The position numbers were made by a program, and so were the translations under genes. The notes under the pieces were generated by a model. That model did not search any database. It saw only the letters and a list, made by a program, of their open reading frames with translations, and was not told where the DNA came from. From Sulfuracidifex metallicus DSM 6482 = JCM 9184 (GTDB taxonomy: Archaea > Thermoproteota > Thermoprotei_A > Sulfolobales > Sulfolobaceae), in the NCBI GenBank assembly GCA_032834875.1, contig CP135238.1:1122011-1186010 (forward strand): DNA of 64,000 nt, written 5' to 3'. Below are positions 49,490 to 57,914 of this stretch, piece by piece (the first letter of the stretch is position 1; each line of letters opens with the position of its first letter).

Positions 49490-50527
49490 ATGTCAATTTC
49501 TGAGGCTATGGAACTATTAAAAATAGGAGAGGCTATCCATGGAAGCCAGAAAGAAAAGGAAGTGCTAAACTTCATAAAGCATCACGCTAAAGGAAGGGAA
49601 ATTCATGTTAACACAAAGGAATGGATATATTCGTGCAAGGTAACCTTGAACGGAAGAGACGTTGGAGCTACGCTTATGCCTTATTCCAAGGGTTCGGTTA
49701 AAGGTAAAATAGGAGGCAATATTCACGCATTTAGGTTTCCAGATCATCCATTCAAGATTAAGGACCTCTACGCGGTGGCTAAGGATAACGGTGCAGATGC
49801 AGTGATTTTCTACGAAGAAGGTAAAACGAGAAGAATAGGGATATCAGGGGATCTACCTGCGTTAAGTATGTCCTTTAGACCAGAAGGGGAAATTGAAATC
49901 GATGCACAGTCGTCTTTCAAAGACTCGCAGTCCACTATTTACGAGGTTACCCTTCAAGAGGGAGACGAGTACGTTGTAGTTTCAGCACATTATGACCATT
50001 GGCTCACAGGCTTCCATGATAACTTGTTTTCCGTTGCAGTTCTTCTCTCCTTGAAGAAAAACCTTTCTAGTATTAAGGGCAAGAGAGGCTTAAAGTTAGT
50101 ATTTTTCCCTTCAGAGGAAGGACCTAGATGTTGTACTGGATCCCTACAATATGACGTGGGGAACGTTAGTTCAGCCATAGTCTTGGATTCCCTATTTCCC
50201 AAGAGAGTGGTCTTTTCCTCTGTGCCTGAGCTTTGGAGCCTTTCCTTCGAGTCCGAAATACCTTTAAAGAGAATAGAAATGCCGACTCCATTCTCTGACG
50301 GATGGTCCTTCATTTCAAGAGGCGTTCCAGCCATAACCCTCTACAATGACGACATGATTCCTCTATACCATAGTGACGCGGATTTACCGGTACAAGGGGA
50401 CCAGGAGTACTTTGACCTAGTTGTGAAAGAAGTAACTAGGCTGGTTAAACATCTGATCAACTATGACGTGAAAATGGAGAACAAGCTAATACCTGACTAC
50501 GTTAACTTAACCTCCCAGTTCGCTTAG
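49490..50527 (+). CDS. M28-family-like metallo-aminopeptidase
   Basis: Zinc exopeptidase-type protein. Metal-ligand and catalytic residues appear in order: SAHYDHW (H and D, near residues 165-171), GFHDNLF (D), FFPSEEGPRC (catalytic E plus ligand E, near 206-215) and a late histidine in LYHSDADLP near 308. The frame extends upstream to a TTG at 49436 with a hydrophobic stretch. A TTTATTTA box at 49461-49468, about 25 bases before the ATG at 49490, argues for the cytoplasmic form starting MSISEAMELL. 345 residues. It overlaps the 3' end of the next, convergent gene by 26 bases. Peptide or aminoacyl-ester substrates are possible. Confidence 0.8.
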   Translation: MSISEAMELLKIGEAIHGSQKEKEVLNFIKHHAKGREIHVNTKEWIYSCKVTLNGRDVGATLMPYSKGSVKGKIGGNIHAFRFPDHPFKIKDLYAVAKDNGADAVIFYEEGKTRRIGISGDLPALSMSFRPEGEIEIDAQSSFKDSQSTIYEVTLQEGDEYVVVSAHYDHWLTGFHDNLFSVAVLLSLKKNLSSIKGKRGLKLVFFPSEEGPRCCTGSLQYDVGNVSSAIVLDSLFPKRVVFSSVPELWSLSFESEIPLKRIEMPTPFSDGWSFISRGVPAITLYNDDMIPLYHSDADLPVQGDQEYFDLVVKEVTRLVKHLINYDVKMENKLIPDYVNLTSQFA

Positions 50528-51068
50528 AACAACGATATTCCCAAGTAAACTGATGAGCCTTTACCTCGATTACGATGAAGCGTGATGCTTCTATGTAACC
50601 TACTATCTTTTTAGGGTCAGGTCCTCCCATGCTTTTATCCCTTAAGAACAACCTAAGCGTACCCTTATCCTTAATTATCCTGTTTACTTCCTTAAGTATA
50701 CCTAGATCTAAAATGTCAACAACGCTTACCTCCTTGAATACGTTATCCCTAATGGGTAGAAGATGACCTATCTTAACGCAAGAACCTTCAACGCAAAGTC
50801 CGAACTTGCCTATTTCAACGTTACTTGTTTCAACGTTGATTTCCTTTAACGGCTCTAAGTCGATTAGTAACTCGGTAAAATTCCTGAGTATTCCCTTCTC
50901 TCCGTCTAATAAACCCCTAGCTATGAGAAGGTCTGTCCTCTTTAAGCTCTCAATCTTCTCATAGGTCAGCATTATATCCTCTCGTTTTCCGTTAGAGGTG
51001 GAAATTGAAACGGCATTAACTAGATTTGTTATGTCCCCATTCTTTCCCCTTAGAACTCCTATCTTCAC
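50502..51068 (-). CDS. Hypothetical protein, possible methyltransferase-like C-terminus
   Basis: A 188-residue protein that I do not recognise. It begins with an alpha/beta arrangement (KIGVLRGKNGDITNLVNAV), has LLIARGLLDGEKGILRNF, and towards the C-terminus VVDILDLGILKEVNRIIKDK followed by GTLRLFLRDKS, which recalls the strand 5 region of class I methyltransferases. No SAM-binding GxGxG loop is present, so an active enzyme is doubtful. The ATG at 51068 is used. It overlaps the convergent peptidase gene by 26 bases. Confidence 0.55.
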   Translation of the reverse strand: MKIGVLRGKNGDITNLVNAVSISTSNGKREDIMLTYEKIESLKRTDLLIARGLLDGEKGILRNFTELLIDLEPLKEINVETSNVEIGKFGLCVEGSCVKIGHLLPIRDNVFKEVSVVDILDLGILKEVNRIIKDKGTLRLFLRDKSMGGPDPKKIVGYIEASRFIVIEVKAHQFTWEYRCSKRTGRLS

Positions 51069-51202
51069 AGAAATAATTCTACCCGTTCCTTTTTAAGAGT
51101 TGTTTAATATAACGTGAATTTTAGCTATATTTAAAAAGAAAATAAAATAAATCTAAGTAAAATGTAGAAAAGAAAAAGGGAAAGTATGGAGTAAATGGTA
51201 TT

Positions 51203-51580
51203 TTATAAACTGGAGAGCACCTTGGATATGTCGGTAATTGCAAACATACCTACTATGTTACCATCCTTGTCCTTAACAGGTAGATGCCTTATCTTGTTCT
51301 TGGTCATGAGGCTTATTGCCTCGAATACGTCAGTATCTTCGCTAACTGTCAATAGTTCACCTAAGGTAGAGGCTAACCTGACTGCGTCGTTTGGGCTTAG
51401 TCCAATTGAGATGGCTTTAGTAGCATCTCTATCTGTGAATATTCCCTTTGGAACTCCATTTTCAGTTATTATTATCGATCCTACACCTCTTTCAACCATT
51501 AACTTGCATGCTTCCATAAGGGATGTATTAGCTTCAACTTGAAATATGGGGCTCGACATGGCTTCTTTTACTTTCTTCAT
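51203..51580 (-). CDS. Two-CBS-domain protein
   Basis: A 125-residue protein made of one CBS pair (Bateman module), likely sensing an adenine nucleotide. First CBS: EAMSSPIFQVEANTSLMEA...GIFTDRDATKA; second CBS: LLTVSEDTDVFEAISLM...GMFAITDISKVL. The longer frame up to 51670 would run into the next gene, so I take the ATG at 51580 (MKKVKEAMSS), directly before the first CBS strand. No attached effector domain is present; it probably regulates another protein. Confidence 0.85.
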   Translation of the reverse strand: MKKVKEAMSSPIFQVEANTSLMEACKLMVERGVGSIIITENGVPKGIFTDRDATKAISIGLSPNDAVRLASTLGELLTVSEDTDVFEAISLMTKNKIRHLPVKDKDGNIVGMFAITDISKVLSSL

Positions 51581-51623
51581 AAATATTTTATTCTCTTTAT
51601 AGTTCTTAAGTCTGATTCTCCCC

Positions 51624-52298
51624 TTACTTCTCCCAGTAAGCCTTAAGTTTAGTTTCCTTAGGCTCACCATTCTTCAATATGTCCTCTATAACGGCCCTTA
51701 TTTTATCCTCCTCAGGAACTCCCCTTATAAGCCAATGATCATTTACTAGAATTGCCGGAACTCCCCTTAATCCCATAGCGTGAGCTTCCTCCTCATCCTC
51801 TATAACTTCGAGCTTAGCCTTCTTGGATTTATAGTCCTCCTTAAATTTCTTCATGTCAAGACCTAAAGATTCGGCGGTTGAAAGTAAAACCTCGTCTTGA
51901 GTTACATCCTCTCCCTCCATGAAGAATTTGTCTTGAAGCTTGTCAAAGTACTTCCAATGAACTTCGTTTCCACCTTGGTGTTCAGCTGCCTTGCATGCCA
52001 TGAGTGGAGGAAGGGACCAAACCCACTTAATTTTACCTTTCGATAATACCTTGTCAGGATCGTAATCCTTGATGTAGTTTTTCAAGATAGAAAATTCACC
52101 GCGAAACAAGTTTACGGCGCTTTCTTCGTCTGGAGCTGCAGCTTTCAAGTCATCTAAAGATGATATTATCATGAACGCCTTATGTACTACGGTTACCTCC
52201 TTGCCGTATTCCTTGACCACTTTCATGAGTCTCTTTGAGGTTATATAGCAGAACGGGCAAAGTACATCGTGAAAGAACGTGAACTTTACGGTTATCAT
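51624..52298 (-). CDS. DsbA/FrnE-like thiol oxidoreductase
   Basis: A 224-residue thioredoxin-fold protein of the DsbA/2-hydroxychromene-2-carboxylate isomerase group. The active-site CPFC is near residues 14-17 (VLCPFCYITSKRLM) and the cis-proline loop GVPAILVNDHWLIRG near 182-196. No signal peptide, so it works in the cytoplasm, where Sulfolobales keep many disulfides. The ATG at 52298 overlaps the nitroreductase stop as ATGA and is preceded by GAGGTG (Shine-Dalgarno) four bases away, so the GTG two codons upstream is rejected. Confidence 0.85.
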   Translation of the reverse strand: MITVKFTFFHDVLCPFCYITSKRLMKVVKEYGKEVTVVHKAFMIISSLDDLKAAAPDEESAVNLFRGEFSILKNYIKDYDPDKVLSKGKIKWVWSLPPLMACKAAEHQGGNEVHWKYFDKLQDKFFMEGEDVTQDEVLLSTAESLGLDMKKFKEDYKSKKAKLEVIEDEEEAHAMGLRGVPAILVNDHWLIRGVPEEDKIRAVIEDILKNGEPKETKLKAYWEK

Positions 52299-52789
52299 GA
52301 CCACCTCTCATAAAGAATTACATCCTCTGGTTTAAGGTTTGTCTTTGGCTTAGGAGTATAATCCGGATATCCTATTGACATCAAGGTTACAAGGACCTTA
52401 TTGGAAGGTATACCCAAGATTGACGACGCAGTCTTATTGTAGTACGAAGCGACCCATCCCACTCCAAGTCCCAAGCAGTGCGCAGCCAAAGCAAAATAGA
52501 GGGCAGCGTTAGGTACGTCTACCATCCAAGTATTCGGATTCCTATCTGGTTCAGCTACTACAGCCACAACAATCGGCGCGTCAGCTAAATGGGAAGCTCC
52601 CTTGTGTAGCTTTGAAAGCTCTTGCTTAGTTTTTTTATCTCTTATAAAAATAAATTTCCATGGCTCATTATTGTTGGAACTTGGTGCATTATTTGCAATC
52701 TCTACCAGCTTGATAAGAACTTCATTTGGCACGTCCTTATCCTGGAATTTCCTTATGCTTCTCCTACTCTTTAGGAACTCCTCACACAT
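52295..52789 (-). CDS. Nitroreductase-family flavoprotein
   Basis: A 164-residue FMN-dependent NAD(P)H oxidoreductase. The N-terminal phosphate-binding RRSIRKFQDK (near residues 8-17) and APSSNNNEPWKFIFIRD (near 36-52) are characteristic, as is GLGVGWVASYY near 113-123. Physiological substrates of such enzymes are often quinones or nitro compounds. The stop overlaps the start of the DsbA/FrnE-like gene (ATGA), so the two are co-translated and may share a redox role. Confidence 0.88.
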   Translation of the reverse strand: MCEEFLKSRRSIRKFQDKDVPNEVLIKLVEIANNAPSSNNNEPWKFIFIRDKKTKQELSKLHKGASHLADAPIVVAVVAEPDRNPNTWMVDVPNAALYFALAAHCLGLGVGWVASYYNKTASSILGIPSNKVLVTLMSIGYPDYTPKPKTNLKPEDVILYERWS

Positions 52790-52872
52790 AGAGACAAATT
52801 TACATAGGTTCGTTAAAACGTTTATGTGATAGTGTTGAGATAGAAGCTTAATTTGAAAGTATTAGGTTGCCA

Positions 52873-53838
52873 TTAAATCTCACCGCAACTTCTATATATG
52901 TCAATAACGGCCTTTAGATCCCTTAACGCTAAGGTGGGATTCATGGGCACATTCTTCCCTTCTATCAACGACTGTAGGAAACCCTTTATTTCCTCCTCCA
53001 CGGTGTTTACCTTTTTCACCTCTATGGTTTCCGTTTCATCTCCATTCAACTGTAGGATAAGATTTCCATAGGGTTTCTCGGAAGTTCTCGACTTGTAATC
53101 CTCCACTATGCTACCATGTTCCCCATATATTTCAAATCTAGGAAAATAACGAGATTCAGTAGCCCAGGAATAGATCAGGGTACCAAGAAATCCACCAAAG
53201 TCGAAAATGGCTTCGGTCGTATCCTCCCCCTCTAGTCCAGCGAACGTGGACTTGCATAGACCTTCAATTCTTTTGTATTCACCCCCGAGGTTTAGTAGTG
53301 TATCAACGTAATGTATTCCACCATCTATTAAGGCTCCTCCTCCCATCATCGCTTTGTTCCTTCTCCAGCCTGAAGGAGAATTAAATCTGGTGTTCCTGAC
53401 TATAATTGCAGAAATTCTTCCAAGTTTAGCCATGAGTTCTTTAGCTTTCCAAACGGATGGGTCAAAGTAATGGTTTTCCATAACCATGAACTTAACTTTG
53501 GTTTTATTTGACGTCTCTATCAAAGAGATTCCTTCCTCTTCAGTTCTCCCAATCGGCTTCTCCAACATCAGATGCTTCCCAGACTCCATGGCTGACCTTC
53601 CCATGGATTCGTGGGAGTCGTGGCTCACTATCAAGTCTACAACATCAACGTCAGAGCTAAGCACATCATCGTAAGATATGAAGTATCCGTTGGCTTCAAA
53701 CTCATTCATGCATTGCTTAGCATTATTTATATCTCTGCTAAATACGTAGGTCTCAAGGTCTATCTCCTTTCTTATTTGTTGATATGCCTTAAGGTGAACG
53801 TTTCCGAATCCTCTACAACCTACTACGGCTATCTTCAT
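52873..53838 (-). CDS. Gfo/Idh/MocA-family oxidoreductase
   Basis: A 321-residue NAD(P)-dependent dehydrogenase. The N-terminal Rossmann fingerprint is AVVGCRGFGNVHLKAY (residues 4-19), the catalytic EKP motif appears in LMLEKPIGRTEEEG near 90-103, and the substrate domain has GGGALIDGGIHYVDTLL near 168-184 with the catalytic histidine. Typical substrates are sugars, sugar alcohols or inositols. It starts at an ATG just inside an AT-rich gap and ends 84 bases before the nitroreductase gene on the same strand. Confidence 0.88.
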   Translation of the reverse strand: MKIAVVGCRGFGNVHLKAYQQIRKEIDLETYVFSRDINNAKQCMNEFEANGYFISYDDVLSSDVDVVDLIVSHDSHESMGRSAMESGKHLMLEKPIGRTEEEGISLIETSNKTKVKFMVMENHYFDPSVWKAKELMAKLGRISAIIVRNTRFNSPSGWRRNKAMMGGGALIDGGIHYVDTLLNLGGEYKRIEGLCKSTFAGLEGEDTTEAIFDFGGFLGTLIYSWATESRYFPRFEIYGEHGSIVEDYKSRTSEKPYGNLILQLNGDETETIEVKKVNTVEEEIKGFLQSLIEGKNVPMNPTLALRDLKAVIDIYRSCGEI

Positions 53839-54449
53839 GTGCTATTTGAAATACGACTAAGTTAATAAGTAATGCCATTTATATTATAATAAAAAGAAGA
53901 TAAAGTTAATGTCTCATAATATAAATATAAGTTGATTAAAGCCAGAAAAATAAAGCAAAGAATTTGTTTAAAATGTTTATTCATCTTTCTTATTAGAGAA
54001 TCCGTCCGTAAAGGCTAAGCACTTCACTAGATTTATAACCATATAAATAACAGCGAGTTCCATTTTCTTTATAGAAACCTTTATGGAAACTAAGATTCTG
54101 GAAACGAAAACTGAATCTATATGGTGACGTAGATGTAGCTTTCACTGCCTAGATAATTTCTATCCAATTCGACAAAATTAGAAAATGAAAAACATATATG
54201 ATAATTGAATCTAATTAGGAAATAATAATAAGACATTATATTAACTATTTTCATCTACCAAATGATATCAGATCTATCAAAATCTTTCAAATTCCAATAG
54301 AATTCTCAACAGAGGAAGCTGTATCATAGGCAAATATTTTTAATTGTGTAATATAATCTCGTTAAACCTAGTTAATTAGATATAAATATAAAACTAAAAA
54401 TTTTTAATCTAAAATATAGTCAATTAATAATTTTTATTTATTGCAAGAG
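53839..54449. other. Long AT-rich intergenic region (611 bases) with mini-ORB-like motifs
   Basis: The longest gap without a recognisable gene or mobile-element relic. All frames are short. At 54084-54090 TGGAAAC and at 54099-54110 TGGAAACGAAAA stand 15 bases apart in the same direction; the second lies inside the perfect inverted pair AGATTC (54093-54098)/GAATCT (54113-54118). They resemble the core of archaeal Orc1/Cdc6-binding sites but lack the following G tract. A single CRISPR-like CTTTCAAATTCCAATAGAATTC occurs near 54285. Much of the rest is A/T runs. Confidence 0.4.
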
Positions 54450-54923
54450 TTACAAGAGTAGCACATAAAGGTATATACCTATTATGTAAATGCCAATAGT
54501 TAAACTTGGTATTATAATTTTAAATATTAACCAGTTCTTTATTCCTCTTCTAAGTAACATTGAGCCTATACCTGAAGCTGAATGTAGTACAAAGAAAAAA
54601 ATTAAAGGACCAATTAATAATATATGAAGTTGTAAGCTATTTCCTCTATTTAATAGTCCAAAGGTTAAATCTGAAATTGTAGTTGATGTTTGAGGTCCAG
54701 CACCAAAACCTGTTATACCTTCAAACAAAGCTAGTACTAACAAAAACCATGCTGTAGATCTCTGAAATGACGGTGTGTAAATAGATTCCTTTAAATTGGG
54801 GCTAAAAGCCTTTTTAGACATAGCTACCATTATTAAACCTGGAAAAGCTAAAGGTAAATAATAAGGTGAAATTGAAGCTAGTAACGTACCTATAATTAGT
54901 GTTATTCTATTTCCTTGCAACAT
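54450..54923 (-). CDS. Membrane partner of sulfite-oxidase-like protein
   Basis: A 157-residue membrane protein with about four helices. In the third, LQLHILLIGPLIFFFVLHSASG has two histidines 14 residues apart, a spacing used to ligate haem b in membrane cytochromes. It overlaps the molybdoprotein gene by 17 bases, so it probably anchors that protein and passes its electrons to the quinone pool or another carrier. Compare the MsrPQ/YedYZ pair, although it is shorter than MsrQ and not clearly homologous. An alternative is a simple anchor without haem. Confidence 0.68.
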   Translation of the reverse strand: MLQGNRITLIIGTLLASISPYYLPLAFPGLIMVAMSKKAFSPNLKESIYTPSFQRSTAWFLLVLALFEGITGFGAGPQTSTTISDLTFGLLNRGNSLQLHILLIGPLIFFFVLHSASGIGSMLLRRGIKNWLIFKIIIPSLTIGIYIIGIYLYVLLL

Positions 54924-55545
54924 CTGGATACCCTCTTGATTCCCAATAACCTAAATAGTTTTTATCAGTTACATGAATTCTAACTAACCACTTTGTGTAA
55001 CAATATCCCCACCATCTTGGAACAGTAAGTCTAACTGGATATCCATGAAACTGAGGTAAAGGTTTACCATCAGCCATATACGCAACTAACGTGTCCTCTT
55101 CCATAGCTTTATACAATGGTAGGTCTGCCGTATATCCATCAGCGCTGAAAGTTATTACTTTAGTTGCGTTGGGCTTGACTCCTGCCATATTTAGAATATA
55201 TTTGAGAGGCACACCAGTCCACTCAACATTTGCCTTAAGAAAATATGGATCAGAGACGCATTGTATAGTATCTTTAATAGAAATAGAAGGCATTTTAATT
55301 AGGTCTTCATAAGTTAGCTGAAGTGGATTATTCACTTCTCCGTCTACTGTTAAAATGTAATTACTTAAGGAAAGATTAGGAGTGTAATTACTATATTGGA
55401 CTACATACCATGAGGAAAAAGGAGTTAATGACTTGTTAGTGTGAGAAGTGAAAACTCCACTACTACCTAGTTTCCATATTGCAATTAGCGAAGTTGCGGC
55501 TAGCATCATTTTAAGGAAATTTCTTCTGCTTTCTAGCGAGGGCAT
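54907..55545 (-). CDS. Tat-exported sulfite-oxidase-type molybdopterin protein
   Basis: A 212-residue molybdopterin oxidoreductase of the sulfite oxidase/YedY fold, acting outside the membrane. The N-terminus ESRRNFLKMMLAATSL is a twin-arginine signal (RRxFLK, residues 5-20). The Mo-ligating cysteine is in DTIQCVSDP near 93-97, GYPVRLTVPRWWGYCYTKWL near 166-185 contacts the cofactor, and the C-terminal VTDKNYLGYWESRGY closes the domain. There is no dimerisation domain, so this is a minimal form like YedY/SorA core. It overlaps the gene for a small membrane protein. Likely sulfite or another S/N-oxide chemistry; methionine sulfoxide reduction is the main alternative. Confidence 0.85.
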   Translation of the reverse strand: MPSLESRRNFLKMMLAATSLIAIWKLGSSGVFTSHTNKSLTPFSSWYVVQYSNYTPNLSLSNYILTVDGEVNNPLQLTYEDLIKMPSISIKDTIQCVSDPYFLKANVEWTGVPLKYILNMAGVKPNATKVITFSADGYTADLPLYKAMEEDTLVAYMADGKPLPQFHGYPVRLTVPRWWGYCYTKWLVRIHVTDKNYLGYWESRGYPDVARK

Positions 55546-55620
55546 AAGTAGCTGAAGTTAATTATCAAAAAAAGCCTTTACCAAAATTACGTAACAAATT
55601 AAAAGGATTTACATTATAAA

Positions 55621-55666
55621 GTGAACTAACCCCGCTCTTTGGGACGAGACTTCCTGCTTCCTAGCC
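55621..55666 (-). mobile_element. IS605-type right end next to decayed tnpB
   Basis: Read on the minus strand, the region ends with GCAGGAAGTCTCG, then CCCAAAGAGCGGGG and TTAGTTCAC. It matches in position and style the 3' hairpin/omegaRNA end of TnpB-only elements, and its last 15 bases nearly repeat at 10135-10150. It follows directly after the tnpB remnant. Confidence 0.55.
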
Positions 55667-56022
55667 TCATCTATCAACGCAGAGGACGAAGCTCCGCATT
55701 GAGGGTCGTACCGACCCCGATCTGCTCAGGATGTTGAGGGAAGCGTTGTAGCCACGAGCAACGACCCAACCACAATTAGGGCAACTAAACACAAGATCAG
55801 CCAACGTCAAATTCCTCTTAACGTATCCACATTTAGCATAAGTCATGGACGTGAATGCAGGATTAACGAAAAGAATCTCCTTACCGTATTTCCCAAGCTA
55901 ATACTCCATGATGCTCTTAAGTTCATGAATAGCAACATCGTGCAGTCTCATCCTAAGCCTTCGAAGGGACTTACCAACAAGTTACCTCATGTGAATGTCC
56001 TCCTTTCCGTACCCTTAATCGC
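55667..56022 (-). pseudogene. tnpB: Remnant of IS200/IS605-type TnpB, C-terminal part
   Basis: Read on the minus strand, the frame contains the TnpB C-terminal zinc finger, degraded to [14 protein letters not shown] then [20 protein letters not shown] (canonical finger CxxC, here AKC with the first cysteine lost), preceded by [16 protein letters not shown]. Upstream HDVAIHELKSIMEY, IHMR and LVGKSLRRLRM also match TnpB. Two in-frame stops interrupt it: TAG after IMEY and TAA after IHMR. Everything N-terminal to about the last 120 residues is gone. It is thus a dead RNA-guided nuclease gene. Confidence 0.85.
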
Positions 56023-56185
56023 TTATTTGAAAAACAACTTGATATCTAGTTGATTATAATCTGTAAATTGTTAGTTTAAAATGCATTATATTTAATAATA
56101 ACTTTTTTAAAAAGATTTTTGCTAATGAGGATAATTTAAAAATTAATAATCTACAGGATAAAAACTTATAATATATTTATTTAAG

Positions 56186-57394
56186 TTATACGAAATATCG
56201 TATTAACTTGACTATTTCCTCATAGCTTCTCTTCTGGCAATCAACGCCGTCAAAACCTTTTCTGTTAAGAACTGAGAAGAACCTACAACCTCCCATGCAC
56301 ATGGGAAGGAATGGACAATTGTCACACTTTCCCTTCCAAACTTCTCTGGCTACCTTGGAGGAAAACTTTCCATTTAGTTTTACTGTGCCGTCCTCATTTA
56401 ACGTTCCCTTCACATATAGAGGATTCCCTGTGAAAGCCCAACATGGATATACGTTCCCGTAAGGATCAACTACAATGTCGTCCTCCACGTGAGCTACACA
56501 AATCCCTAACCTGAAGGCTTCATGTGGTACTTGGAAGCCCTCTTCTCTTGCAATCTCCCATACTTTAGCCAGAATATCACCTTCGTTTTCCTTAGCTATT
56601 AGATTATCCCAGTATTCATTTCTAAATATATTCTCGTGAACCAAATGGGGGTCAATTCTAACCCTTATAATGCCCCTCTCCTTTAAGGTTGACAACAACT
56701 CTCTAATTTCATCAACGTTTCTGTAGTCAACGTTAATCCTTAAAACTACGTTGGTTTTGTCCTGGGCATAAGCAAGGTGATCCAAGATCAAGTCAAAGGA
56801 TCCTTTTCCCCCCACGAAGAACCTTCTCTTGTCGTGTACTTCCCTTGGACCGTCAAGAGTTATTTGAACGTGGGTAAGTCCTAAAGAGACCAATTTATCC
56901 AAGACGCTGGGGCTCAGCAAAGAGCCGTTAGTTATTACACTGAAGGAATAATCCAATCCAGACGAATCTATTTCCTTGGAGATATCTTCTATTTTCTTTA
57001 ATTGAAGTAACGGCTCTCCTCCGAAATAAGATACCCTTACTTTTCTTCCCTTACTGTTTCTCTTAATGTAATTGATGAAACCTCTGATTACTTTGTCTTG
57101 TACTACATCCTTTCTTCTGTAGTCCTTTTGGAAACAGTATGGGCAATCGAAGTTGCAATTATACGTTAGAAGAATGGTAGGTTCGAGATATTTCTTGTTA
57201 AATATCATATATTCAGGGTCAAATTCTTGATCAACGAAACCGTCGATCACATCACTTAAACTATCTGGAATTTCTCCGCCAGAGAGAGCCTTCATTTCCT
57301 CATCAGAAACTTTCACAGCGTATCCAGTTAGGGTATTAAAAAGTATATTATAATTATAAAGAAAAATATTGAATTTAGATAGTTTCGTCCTCAC
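56186..57394 (-). CDS. Radical SAM/SPASM peptide-maturase-like protein
   Basis: A 402-residue radical SAM enzyme of the SPASM group (anaerobic sulfatase maturase and RiPP-maturase relatives). The N-terminal segment [20 protein letters not shown] is the usual substrate-recognition-like lead-in. The cluster-binding CNFDCPYC (CX3CX2C, near residues 80-87) and YFGGEPLLQ (near 124-132) follow. The SPASM region has the late cysteines [31 protein letters not shown] and [11 protein letters not shown] 57394 is the only start, because a TGA stands directly before it in frame. It follows a 24-residue frame by 5 bases, so translation is probably coupled. Natural substrate unknown; the neighbouring peptide is the prime candidate. 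Confidence 0.88.
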   Translation of the reverse strand: MRTKLSKFNIFLYNYNILFNTLTGYAVKVSDEEMKALSGGEIPDSLSDVIDGFVDQEFDPEYMIFNKKYLEPTILLTYNCNFDCPYCFQKDYRRKDVVQDKVIRGFINYIKRNSKGRKVRVSYFGGEPLLQLKKIEDISKEIDSSGLDYSFSVITNGSLLSPSVLDKLVSLGLTHVQITLDGPREVHDKRRFFVGGKGSFDLILDHLAYAQDKTNVVLRINVDYRNVDEIRELLSTLKERGIIRVRIDPHLVHENIFRNEYWDNLIAKENEGDILAKVWEIAREEGFQVPHEAFRLGICVAHVEDDIVVDPYGNVYPCWAFTGNPLYVKGTLNEDGTVKLNGKFSSKVAREVWKGKCDNCPFLPMCMGGCRFFSVLNRKGFDGVDCQKRSYEEIVKLIRYFV

Positions 57395-57399
57395 TCACC

Positions 57400-57474
57400 T
57401 CACTGACCCCATGAAGGTGAGTAGTTACACCTACCCATTTTTCTCTCTATTTTTACTACTTTCCTTTTTTCCAT
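57400..57474 (-). CDS. Candidate precursor peptide of the radical SAM enzyme, 24 residues
   Basis: A short frame of 24 codons (ATG at 57474, TGA at 57400-57402) ends 5 bases before the maturase start. It is lysine/arginine rich for the first half (MEKRKVVKIERK) and then ends MGRCNYSPSWGQ, with single Cys and Trp residues in a polar core-like tail. A TATA-like GATTTTTATC at about 57495-57504 lies with its centre about 26 bases before the ATG, so this peptide, not the enzyme, is the first frame on a leaderless mRNA. Possible fates: a thioether or cyclophane-type RiPP core, or simply a leader peptide controlling the enzyme. Family unknown to me. Confidence 0.55.
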   Translation of the reverse strand: MEKRKVVKIERKMGRCNYSPSWGQ

Positions 57475-57914
57475 GATAATACATATTCATACTCGGATAA
57501 AAATCTTCTTATAATATAAGCTATATATAGTTTAATTAACAGTATTAAAAATAAAGTGATAGTTGCTCCTATCTAGGGAAGGTTCAACTGCAATCATAGT
57601 CCTAAATATTTGGCTACCCATATTATGATAAACAGAATTTTTATTACAAAAATTTTTAAAAAGAAGTGTTTTATTATAAGTGAAAAAATAATTATGACAA
57701 AGTACCTAAATAAGTCAATCACCTTATAACGTTTGCTAGAAGTCCATTGCTTTATTAAGCGAGGAAGTTCCTTCTCTCCTTTTCTCATTTATTATAGATT
57801 AACTCTAGTTTTAATTAAGGAAATGTAATTGGACTGATTATATCCTTGCTAAGAAATGACAATGATTCAAAAAGCGAAATAAAAAAATTCTCTTAAAAAT
57901 AAGGAGTGACCTTT
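57475..57914. promoter_or_regulatory. Intergenic region upstream of peptide/radical SAM operon
   Basis: Contains the TATA-like box near 57495-57504 and a further TATATATAG near 57522-57530 on the minus strand. The remainder is AT-rich. A 64-codon minus-strand frame (57594-57788) starts with a basic segment and ends in hydrophobic, Ile/Phe-rich residues; it may be a small membrane protein but looks like AT-rich chance coding and is not called. Confidence 0.4.

Noticed and set aside
54285-54306. CTTTCAAATTCCAATAGAATTC resembling Sulfolobus CRISPR repeats
   Set aside because: Only one copy, imperfect match, no spacing array and no cas genes in the window.
57594-57788. 64-codon minus-strand frame with Ile/Phe-rich hydrophobic end
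   Set aside because: Lies in very AT-rich DNA, where hydrophobic Ile/Phe/Lys-rich frames arise by chance; no Shine-Dalgarno, weak promoter spacing.
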